A stretch of DNA of 64,000 nt, from positions 4,738,001 to 4,802,000 of the forward strand of contig NC_089735.1 in the NCBI RefSeq assembly GCF_035083965.1, read 5' to 3'. The position numbers were made by a program, and so were the translations under genes. Positions 34,105 through 44,286 of the stretch are shown piece by piece (the stretch's first letter is position 1; each line of letters starts with the position of its first letter). The notes beneath the pieces are model-generated. The model was not told where the DNA came from. It worked only from the letters and a program-made list of their open reading frames with translations, and did no database searches. Source of the stretch: Branchiostoma lanceolatum (taxonomy: Eukaryota; Chordata; Leptocardii; Amphioxiformes; Branchiostomatidae).

Positions 34105-37100
34105 ATGGCGGAGGATAGTGAAATTTCACCAACCTCTCCACAAAAACGGGCCCGGCTCTCCTCAGACGAAGGCTTGACCCCCGATGGGGAAGTGGGTGGC
34201 TTCCAAAAGATTCCACCTACAATCTGGAACGGAACAGGCGCGATAGGTGAGCAATAGGCCTCAATTTTCTCGATTTTTCCTTGTCGGATTCATGGAATTT
34301 TTCAACTGACAGAAGATCGCGTACGCATGACGACGCCCTATTTGATGACGTATGTCCCGGAATGCGGTTGCCACGGACTCGACTAAAACCTTGTAGTTCC
34401 CTTATAAAGTGAAAATTGGTCTGTTTTCTGTGTTTTTGTGACGATTGAAGTTCATTTCACGCCGTAGTTACCCACTTTCGGTGATATAACATATGCAAAT
34501 CTGCCTTGGTTAGCGTCCCATATCCCAGAGTCCCTTGTCTTGGTGGCGGGAAATTTAAAGGGACCTTCGTGTTTTCCTCATCATGTGTTTCTCAACCCTG
34601 CACCTACATGTATGGCTTTTTACGATCTATGTCGGACTTAATCATGTATATTCATGTGTATCAGTTGCTGATTGCTTTGTTAACAAGTAAGATTATCGTT
34701 TATTTATTGAATAAACCAGTTATAATTTAATAAACCAGTCATAATGGAAAATGTTGAGTTTACCTCTTTAGCCATTTTCCACTTCTAAGTGGCGTAGTGG
34801 TCAGAACAGGTTCGTTCGAATCCCTAGCTCTCATCCTTTAGGTTCAGGGGGAGCCTCACGCATGTTACGTTAGATTTTAGAAACAGTGTGTTGTGCTTGG
34901 CCTCAGTTAGTAGACAACTAACTGCTTTACCGATTGGGGAGCTGAAAATTCAAAAATCAAATTATTCGCGGTAGCAAGACTTATAATTGACATTGTACAT
35001 TGCAGATGTAGGGACCCCGACTCCACCCTATGATGACTCCTGGAGTAATTATGATTGCACAGCTGGGTCTACAGGTGACCATGGTCTGCTGAATGGTAGG
35101 TTATCATACTGCATACTAGTCTTCTACTCTTCTTCCTATCATAAGTACATGTACCTTTAGATACTGTAAATGCCTTTAAGTTCGCGTGGATTTAATTTCG
35201 CGCCAAGGAGAAAATGGAGTGTTCATGTGACACGTTTGAGACAATAGTAAACAAGGGTTGTAGGAGGGCAGAAAATTTCGCGATGGTTTTAAGTTTGTGG
35301 CAAAGAGCTTATTGCAAAAACTGTAAACATAAAACCACTGCGAACATTTCTGCATTTACAGTTAGCCAGGCTGATATGATACAGGGGAGGCCTGCCTATA
35401 TAGTATATACAGATTTTTAGGGCCCGCATTTGTACCACGTCCAGCAACTTTTTTTCCCTATACATTTTATGTTGCCAGTGGGTATGTTTAGGCCAGTATT
35501 TGGTTTGTACACATTTGATACTGTAATGCATTTACTGTAAGTTTGCAGTGATTTGATTTCGCAGTAGGGAGAAATTGAAGTGTTTTTGGTGGTTTTTAGC
35601 TCACAGTTGAAAGAAGGTATTTGGCGGACAGAAGACAAAACAAGCATTTTCACTGTGGAGAATTAGTTACAGTGGAAACTGCAAACTTAAAAAAAATGTT
35701 AAAGTTAGATGCATTTACAGTAACCAAAATCTATTCTCAGAATTAAAGCAGTGTATTTTCTTAAAAAAGGCTTCCACCACACCAATGGCTTTGGCGACCA
35801 TGACAATGAGTTTGATTACACCAACGGATGGGTGCACAACGATAGCGACCACCTTGACCCTGACCCCGACCTGAGCCAACATAACCTGGAGGAGCATCAG
35901 GAGCTCGCCGACCTGTCGGGTGACCCCAGTCTGAACTGTCTGTTGGGCGACCCCGTCGGCGAGGGGCAGAGTACAGAAAACCAGGCGGACAGTGATGCGG
36001 AAACGGTCAGCAGTGTGTCCAGCGCCAGTACAGGTGACTGGCAGGCCACCACTATATCAGGTAAAGCCTCTGCCTTTGAAATACTTTGAGATAAACTATG
36101 ACAGGCGTGGGGAGGAAATAGACAAGTCAGTTATTCTCACAAAATCTGGACACATAGGAAAAACAAACACCTTCTGCCTAACCCTGTAACTGATGCAAAT
36201 TTGATGCCACAAGGCTACTTGATCATCATCAGGCAAATTTCAAATGGTTTAAATGTCAGCAAACTTGTGCTAGTGGGTACTGTAGGTAGTGACTGTTGGA
36301 GCTGATGCACTCTTACCAGGATAGTACCTTGATACCAAAATGTAGCCATTTTTCGAAGCAAATTTACTTTATCAAGAGAGGTAATTTCCAATGCTAGAGT
36401 TGGTTGATATTCCCCAGGTCCTATGCAGTGGGTGCAGCACCAGATGACCATGGGGATCAACCCGCGGACCATCCTCCAGGAGCTCCTGCCACCCAACATG
36501 GTCCTTCCTCCCGACCTGGACTCCCTTACCCTGTGGAAACTAGTGGTCAACATCCTGACTGAACCACCAAAGAGGGAGAAACTTCCCAATGTCAACACTT
36601 TACAGGATGTTGTTAGATTGATTCATCGGAGCAAGAATATCGTTGTGCTGACTGGCGCAGGGGTAGGTTTTGTATTTATGAACGTATCTAGTTTTTAGAA
36701 TGGTGAATGCATTTTAGGGGCAATCAGAGATATAACTTATGTTCTGCATACATTGTACCTGTCTTTTGCTGTTGTGTAAGATGTTTTTGTTAAGATTGAG
36801 AAAAATAATCAAAAATCTATCATCCTTTCTGTAGGTTTCTGTTTCCTGCGGCATTCCAGATTTCCGATCACGAGACGGGATCTACGCCAAACTCGCGGTG
36901 GATTTCCCCGACTTGCCCGATCCTCAAGCCATGTTTGACATTGACTACTTCAGAAAAAACCCTCTGCCTTTCTTCAAGTTTGCCAAGGTATGCCAGACTG
37001 GTCTTTTAATTCATAATACTTGTTGTTGTTTTGGGGGGGGAGGGCACGACATATCTAATTTTATATTGCGGTATTTTGAGATAAGTTAGTGATGAACTTT

Positions 37101-40065
37101 CTGGTAAAAGCCCTCATGAGACTTGTCTAACAACTATTCTTGTTCGTCTTCCAAGGCCATCTACCCCGGCCAGTATACGCCGTCTCGATGCCACAGGTTC
37201 ATCAGGCAGTTGGAGGAGCAGGGCAAGCTGCTGAGGAACTACACTCAAAACATTGACACCTTGGAGCAGGAGGCAGCCATACATAGGATCATACAGTGTC
37301 ACGGTAGGTGTATGATAATGATGATTATTACAATAAGATATCATATCTGATTAAACCAACTATGAAATTTATGACAGAAATAGAGTTTGTATAGTTCTTT
37401 AGTTGACATTTTTAATCCTGCCAACCAAATAAGCAGCATATAATGCAAAGCTATGCATTTTACTAGTGTCACAGTAGATGTATAATGATGATAACCACTG
37501 AATATCCTACTTCTAAGCAATTCTCAAGGCTCGAAATGCTGGGTGCATATGCACTTTTGTGCACCCAAAATTGGAGCTGTGCACCTAATTTTTTACTGTG
37601 GGTGCCAGCGCACCTGGGTTTTTTTAGGCTATGGGGTAAGAGGTACTATAGTACACAATTATACAGAATATTCTTGAAATTCAGGAAGTATAAAACAAGC
37701 AATAAAACCTTCATTGTAGTTTGTTTAATGTGCTATTTGTTTAAAATTTTGATGCGAGTTATTGTAGGGTTGGTAATTATGTTTTGCTGACATTCTACTT
37801 AATTTCATGTTGACTGTGAATGTGCACCCAAAAGTCTTTCTGTGCACCTTAATTTATGTATTTTGAGCCTTGATTCTAAAACTATTTCCTGGCCTTCTTC
37901 TTCAGGTTCCTTTGCTACAGCATCCTGTACAAACTGTAAGAGAAAAGTGGACTGTGAAGAAATCAGACGGGACATCTTTGACCAGGTCAGTACAAACTAT
38001 ATACAGTAGTGTGAATATCAGTTATTAAATCTTGAAAAGAGATTCAATGTTGCTATTGGAAACCTCACATTTTTGTCCCGACGTTGCTGTCTCCCTGTCC
38101 AGGTGGTGCCGAGATGTCCGCAGTGTCCGTCAGACGGTCCTATGGCTGTCATGAAGCCTGACATTGTGTTCTTTGGCGAGGGTTTGTCAGACAAGTTTCA
38201 TCAAACCATCACTGTGGACAAAGACAAAGTGGACCTGCTGATTGTGATTGGGTCCCGACTCAAAGTCCGACCTGTGGCTCTCATACCAAGTAAGTCATGT
38301 CTTGGGCTCTGTTAGTCCTTTGGATGTGCTCTGTTAGTCCTTTGGATAACTAGAAATTTAAGGAAAGCAGTATTGAATATAAGGAAAAGTGAGTAGACAA
38401 TGATGATAGCCTGTGTGTATTGGTAAGTAAATCATAAAACTTAAAACGTCAAGTTCCAAACGAATGGATGTTGTTTGTCCATTTTACCCCAGGTTCCATA
38501 CCAGCCGAAGTGCCGCAGGTTTTGATCAATAGAGAGCCTCTCAATCATATGACGTTTGACGTTGAGCTCTTGGGAGACAGTGATGTCATTGTGGAAGAAA
38601 TCTGTCGACTCCTGGGAGAAGGCTGGACCACTGAGTCTGACTCAGCCCCTCCATTGCAGCAGGTTGCTGAAATTCCTCCGAAGAAAGAAGCCCCAGAGAC
38701 CAGCTGCACTAACGACTGTACACATGGTTCATTCTCCAACATACACAGTCCAAATTCAACCACAAGCAATGAGGCAACAGGAGAACATGTCAACCAAAGA
38801 ACAGATTGTTTGTCAGCCAATCAGGAGCAGCCAAAGTCTTCCCCAGCCAATCAGGACGCAGAGGTGTCCTCTACCAGTCAGGAACAGACTTCCCCAGAGT
38901 TGAGTAGAACAGGAGACCAGACGTCAAGTCCAAGCTCCAAGGGAGATGACTTTGACAGAGACCCTGAGTCAGAGCATGATATGGAGGCCCTACGACGATG
39001 CTGGCAGAGCAAGCGTCAGCGCAGAGAAAGTGTAGCCAAGAGGCTACCAGGTAGGTTTTATTCCACTGTGTAATGTAATGCAGAAATAAGTTATAAATGC
39101 ATTTAAGTTTGTGTTGTTTTTATTTTGCACTAAGGGGAAAATGGAGTGTTCACGGTGGTTTTAATTTAACGGCAGTGCTACGATAATATAATAAATGGTT
39201 TATTGGTCCGAAATTACCCAGTGCTGAATTGCTGCAGGGTTTACAATCACATAATACACAATAATACACAAGATACATATTTGCTCCACACTTGCACTTT
39301 GTGGAACTGTCGCAAGGGTTTGAGCGGCTGCCATTCGGTGCCAGCAGGTGACCTCAATACGACCTTCCCCAACCGAAGTCAGGTACCCATTCACACCTGG
39401 ATGGAGTGAGGAAATTCATGTTAAGTGCCTTTCCCAAGGGCACAACATCGGGGCATATCGGTGGTTTCAAACCCGGGACCTCTTGGTTCTGGGTGAAACA
39501 CCCTACCGATTGCGCCACACAATGCCACACATATATTCACTTACTGCTACAGTATAATGTAGTGGACAAAAATGTTCGCGGTGGTTTTAAGTTTGTGGTG
39601 AAATGGTAGCCGCGAAAACCACGAACATAAAACCACCACAAGCATTTATGCATTTTCAGTATTTTGTTGTACTAAAGTCAACAAGGTAGAAGATGATGTA
39701 GAACTACTTTATTTGTTTGCCATACAGACCATTCCTACCAGTTTGTCCCTCCCAACCGCTACGTCTTCCAAGGAGCGGAGGTTTTCTCGGATTCGGAGTC
39801 AGATGATGACTCCGACTCTCTGTCAGACTGCGAGCACGAGAGAGGAGAGAGTAGGACGGCAGGTTTCCAATGCAACGGTGGCTCTGATGAAGACACGCAG
39901 CAAACCTTCATCAGCAACACTTCCTGGTTTGATGGGAGTGAGGACAGTCAGGAACAAGGTAGTGGGGAAGGAAAGGTGACCACTGTGGAACGTGGTAGTC
40001 ATAAGAGTACAACAGAAAAGGTAACAGACAAAGGTGGAGGAGACAAAGTATCAAAGTCCTTATAA
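34105..40065 (+). CDS. SIRT1: NAD-dependent protein deacetylase sirtuin-1, complete
   Basis: Nuclear NAD-dependent lysine deacetylase of histones and transcription factors. Ten exons: 34105-34246, 35006-35095, 35770-36060, 36418-36662, 36835-36987, 37156-37303, 37906-37985, 38103-38289, 38493-39050 and 39728-40065. They total 743 aa (human 747), with all phases compatible. The N-terminus ([20 protein letters not shown]) resembles a basic nuclear signal and is followed by an acidic region (exon 3). The catalytic core has [36 protein letters not shown] (NAD binding), [11 protein letters not shown] and QCHG with the catalytic His. The zinc ligands are SCTNC and CPQC, then [10 protein letters not shown]. 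The C-terminus has [18 protein letters not shown], the ESA-like segment that stimulates the core. The exon 3 acceptor (cttaaaaaag/GC) is weak. The start codon is the first ATG in a CpG-rich exon. Confidence 0.96.
34789..34870 (+). repeat. tRNA-like SINE fragment in SIRT1 intron 1
   Basis: Box A-like gtggcgtagtggtcag followed closely by the B box-like GTTCGAATCCC. The central part of a tRNA is deleted, so it is a SINE or tRNA pseudogene remnant. Confidence 0.5.
35162..35362. mobile_element. MITE, ACTGTAAATGC family, SIRT1 intron 2 copy A
   Basis: Best-preserved family member: starts TACTGTAAATGCCTTTAAG, ends TTTCTGCATTTACAGT. Interior ttcgcgtggatttaatttcg near the left end and gtaaacataaaaccactgcg near the right end. 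Confidence 0.8.
35519..35722. mobile_element. MITE, ACTGTAAATGC family, SIRT1 intron 2 copy B
   Basis: Starts TACTGTAATGCATTTACTG and ends GATGCATTTACAGTA. It stops 47 bases before the acceptor of SIRT1 exon 3, so it lies close to the branch-point region. Confidence 0.8.
37525..37872. mobile_element. hAT-like MITE (CAGGGCTCGAAA family), copy 2, SIRT1 intron 6
   Basis: Ends CAAGGCTCGAAAT and TTTTGAGCCTTG. Shares cacttttgtgcacccaaaat and tgtgcacctaat with the copy at 14911-15275, in the same order. ATTCT flanks both ends, perhaps part of a target duplication. Confidence 0.75.
39092..39661. mobile_element. ACTGTAAATGC-family MITE interrupted by a SINE, SIRT1 intron 9
   Basis: The left half (tataaatgcatttaagtttg ... 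gggaaaatggagtgttcacg) and right half (gttcgcggtggttttaagtt ... agcatttatgcattttcag) are parts of one element. They are separated by the SINE at 39183-39540. Confidence 0.7.
39183..39540 (-). mobile_element. tRNA-derived SINE nested inside a MITE
   Basis: Read on the minus strand it starts with a tRNA-like head: box A tggcgcaatcggtagggtg, B box GGTTTGAAACC. The body follows (gcccttgggaaaggcactta, gtgtgaatgggtacctgac) and the end is AT-rich near 39183-39200. A truncated relative lies at 54415-54515. Confidence 0.75.
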
Positions 40066-41872
40066 AATGAAACTAGAGCAACATTCTGAACCTTTGGTCC
40101 CAACCCAAGTATTCCCTAGTTTTCCTATAGGGGAAATATCTGTGGCACCTCTCCTTGAAAGCCATATTGGTTTTGGGATACTTGGATCAGTTTTTTATAG
40201 ACGGAGAAGGCATTGTACGTAAGTTTGACTACACCTACCAAAGGATTATAACTACTGTTTAGGTGCTGGTAGACTTAAAGGTCATATTCTGTTTTGTGGA
40301 ACATTTGATGCCAACTGTAACTACTTATGTTACGTTGCAGCAAACAAAGAGAGAAACATTTGTACAGACATCCAGAGAAGGCAAACCTATACTGAACTTG
40401 CAATGTCATGTGTTCACATGTTTACCTGTGGTTGTAACAAGTTGTAAAATAATCACTATTTATTGACAAAAAAGATTATCAAAAGCTTCCACATATTCTC
40501 ATGTGCTAACTTATGTGGCCATGTGTAAAGAGCCACAAATTCCACATGTTCTATTTATTGGGGACATTTATGTCATGGGAGATGTGTGTAAATATATACA
40601 CATGTATATGTAATTACATTCTTGTAGAGTAAGAAGAACTACGTTGTGGAAATGTGTACGATAAACTTGATAAGTGGACAGAAGTGTCTTGCACAGTTGT
40701 ATTCTGTAGGGTTGAGTTTACAGTAAGTTATCTCACTAATTCACAGTATAATCTGCGCTGCTGCCGTTAGGTGAATTTTTAAATGATTTTTGAACTGTGT
40801 TTAAAAAGCAAAAACTTTTGTCTCCTTACGTTGACTAGCTGCCAAAGTTTGCATTAAGCTTGTTCTACATGAATCCTCCATTGGTTGTAGAAGATGGTGC
40901 AGTTTATTTATAAGCATAAAATGTATGAATAAGTTTGTGTTTTTGTACAAGATATTTCTGTTGGTGGTAGTATTGAGGTACAGTGTTCACCTTAGTGTGT
41001 AGGAAAATTCATTAGTTTAGAATCCTCTACATTTCAGTTATGTGAATCATGTATGTACTGATGCATAATTGTGGACGTATGGCACAGTATGCAAAGACAG
41101 AAGGGTAGATTATTGTAACCAAATCATGTTGAACCAGACGTTTGTACATGTATTTACATACCCAAATTTTGTACCAGAAAGTTTACAAGCATGTTTCTCT
41201 TTTGTACTTACATACAGCTTTTACTTAAGTCAGCACAGCTGTAGTTTGCATTTCTGTTCTGTTTAAGTTACATTATAAATTCATAGTTATTGGACTTGAT
41301 GAACATGACTTGAAAAAAGCTGGTGTAGGATTTCAGGACCAGGAATGTATTTTTGTAAGGACAGAGTTAACTAAGATTTCACCAAAATAGTTGTGTCTGA
41401 GAGTTTCTGGCAACCTGAAGAAAACTGGAGAAAGACTTTAGTAGCATGTCATGCTAATGATGTACAGTATTCATACCTGACTTTAATGTATCTTACCAAT
41501 ACTATATGTGTAGATTGTGTTTGTATATAGCAATATCTGGAGAACTGTACTGTTGAAAAAGTATAGGCCACAAGGATCACTGCCAAAATTTAAGGAATTG
41601 TACATAGAACCAACTGTTAGAAGATAGTGGAAACTATCCATCCTGTTGTAGAATCTTCTATGTCTTGTCTTTTTTTACCACAATGAGATGTTTTGTTTAC
41701 AGAAGAATTGTTCCACTTAGACTCAAGAGCAAGTCTGAACATGCATCAATGATAGAAGAAGTATGTTTAAGTTGCCAGAAAATCATGAGGCGTGTTTGGA
41801 GACAACTGACTTGTATTCAAGTCCAGAAATTCTGTTGTCTTCCTCATACCCCATTAGACCTTAATACAGATG

Positions 41873-41959
41873 TCTCCAAGCAGTTGAACCGCTTACATGC
41901 ATAAAGTGCTGCAAAAAATATGGACAGAAACAAGCTGAAGGCTTACATCTGCTTGGAGA
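41873..41959. mobile_element. Tiny TCTCCAAGCAG-ended element in SIRT1 3' UTR
   Basis: TCTCCAAGCAG (41873-41883) and CTGCTTGGAGA (41949-41959) are exact inverted repeats 65 bases apart. The same end motif bounds the MITE at 28179-28334. Probably a deletion derivative. Confidence 0.5.
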
Positions 41960-43200
41960 TAAGTTCTTTGTAGATGTTATACCTACATCAAGCAGCTATA
42001 TTGTACATGTCTGTAAAAAAAGAGGCTGCATTCTCATTGTCCTAGCTCCTCTGGAGCAGATGGGATAACTCCTTTTCTTCAACTTAGTAATCTTGTTACT
42101 TTTGTAAGGTTTGAACTCCACCAATGCTGTCATTACATGTATGAATGTACTTATTAATATTCTTGTTCTGGTGCTGAATTATTTATTGATGACTGTGAAT
42201 AGAGGTAGATAGTTGTTGAGGCATAGGTGGATAGTTTTATACTTCTGTGTGAAATATGATTAAAGAAGTCAGGTGCTTGCAGTCAGGCGATACATACTTT
42301 CAGGTGATTACTAGCTATCTGAATTTCATACGTGTTTTGAGTCGGTTTCTCTTGTTTGATACAAGATTATCCTTAACTATTATGTTAAAATGTATTTTTA
42401 TAATGTTTGTATTGAAAAGGTCTTGGGAATGAAGAAGCTTTAGATACATTGGAATATATGATGTACAAGTGTAGTATTTCTTTGTAACTCCCAAGATGCC
42501 ATCTAATCTTTACAGCAAGCTAACAATACAGATTGGATTCTAGTCTATCATTTCGACTACATTATGTATTTCAATTTGTCTTGTTCCATAGCTTTTCATA
42601 CCAGGCTGTCAACAGTGCTATTTTGTATGTCCCATACTGTTCATCATGTGTAAATATTATTCATCTGGATCTATACATATCATCGAGTAGTGGTGACCGT
42701 TTGTTTTATGGTCCATGTAGCTATCATTGTAGTTGTATCTGTCCTTAGTGTGTTTGCTACAGATTTGTAGGAAAATACAAGTGGAACATTCTTAGTACTT
42801 ATACAGCGTGGTCTACAATTCTTTCAATATGGACAAAATTGCTTGCAACGGACGTAATATAAGTGTTCGGATGGACTTGGAATACAGAGTAAGGGCTTGT
42901 GTCTTGGAATAGGTACCTTTGATAGAGAGAAGGGTGGATTAGAAAATGATACACATTGCAGAGTGTACAAACTTAAAACAATGTACATCGAGTCATGCGC
43001 GGTATGCTCAATAATGGAACTGGAATCACATCCTCAGACTGCTTGATTTTCAGTGTAAATTATCAAATATATTTTGAAATTCAAAAAAAATTTGATTGTC
43101 AGGGTACATCTAGCAATTGCCTTCCTTTGGAGTTAACATTACATGTAGATAGGCAACTGAATACTGTCCTTGCTTTGGGGTTCATGTAATATAAAATCTC

Positions 43201-43206
43201 TTTATT
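43201..43206 (-). terminator. Candidate VAMP7-like poly(A) signal
   Basis: TTTATT on the plus strand (AATAAA on minus), about 1.08 kb after the VAMP7-like stop. If used, this 3' UTR overlaps the end of the SIRT1 3' UTR. Confidence 0.4.
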
Positions 43207-43352
43207 AACAAACATTTCTATTGTTACATAATCAACACTTTTACAGCACATTACTGTCATTGTGTACACATTTCCACTGAATCCTTTGATCAATACTAAC
43301 TGAAAAGTATGTTGTGCTGATGTCCACATTAAATACTGATAAACCAGTAATC

Positions 43353-43358
43353 AATAAA
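43353..43358 (+). terminator. Candidate SIRT1 poly(A) signal
   Basis: AATAAA within taatcaataaaaagacg, 3.29 kb after the SIRT1 stop. Confidence 0.45.
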
Positions 43359-44286
43359 AAGACGAGACTGACTGGCTTTTAACCCTGTTGCTGCTGAGGT
43401 AGCCTATTGGCTGCAAATGTGTTGTACATTGATTTGGAGATTTAGGCCTCAACTTCAACTAGGCAGCAGCAGAAGGTTAAAAACTTACAGGTATGACTCT
43501 ATAAGAAGGATGATTGCAGTAGATCTAGCTCAAATTAAATAAAAATTTCCTCATCTATCAAGAAAGAATCCAATAGTGCCAAGTCCCCGTAGAAACCACT
43601 ACTTAAAACTGATTTCTATGAGTGCTTTGTACATGTAAAGTGTAAGATCAAAATATTTTGGGCAACAGAATAGATACCCATCTTTTGTATCTAATAGTGG
43701 TGATTCTGTACTGATCTCTCCATACTTATATTATGTAACATATATATCATACCCTTTATGATATAGTTTCTTTGGTTTTTATATAGTTTTAGGTTGAATA
43801 ATCTCAGAATTTTTTTGTAGAATTGTATGAAAATCACAGTTGAAGGTAAATTCTTTACATAATTATCTTGTACTACCGGTAGCACTAAATCTGTGTTACA
43901 TTATATACTAGTAAATTACAACTTAAGGATTTGTATCATACAGATAACTCTTCCCAATGATTAGAATGAAAGCTAATCTGTATTGGCAGGAAACATATAG
44001 ATCTAGCTCTTGAAAGAAAAGTCATTCGCAATACAAATTTTCAATGGCTGCCTGGCAGCTGCCAAAATGTTGGCAGGCAAGAATACTGTGGTCATCTAAA
44101 AAGAACCCTGACTATTCTCCAATGACCTCACTGACATTTTTCCAATCCAAACATTTTCCCATCTACTTTATGTGGTAATGAAATCAATAGACTTTGTTTT
44201 CAACTCAAATAAATCTTTACAAAATTCAAGGGTAGAAAATCTGCCTAAATTTTCCCATCTCATTGTCTTAAAGCTTCCACATGAAG

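Larger units (their letters stand above)
40066..43375 (+). other. Probable SIRT1 3' UTR
   Basis: 3.3 kb of AT-rich sequence after the SIRT1 stop with no exon-like segments. The first canonical AATAAA noticed is at 43353-43358, and a long 3' UTR is also typical of vertebrate SIRT1. A small inverted-repeat element sits at 41873-41959. The exact extent is unproven. Confidence 0.45.
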
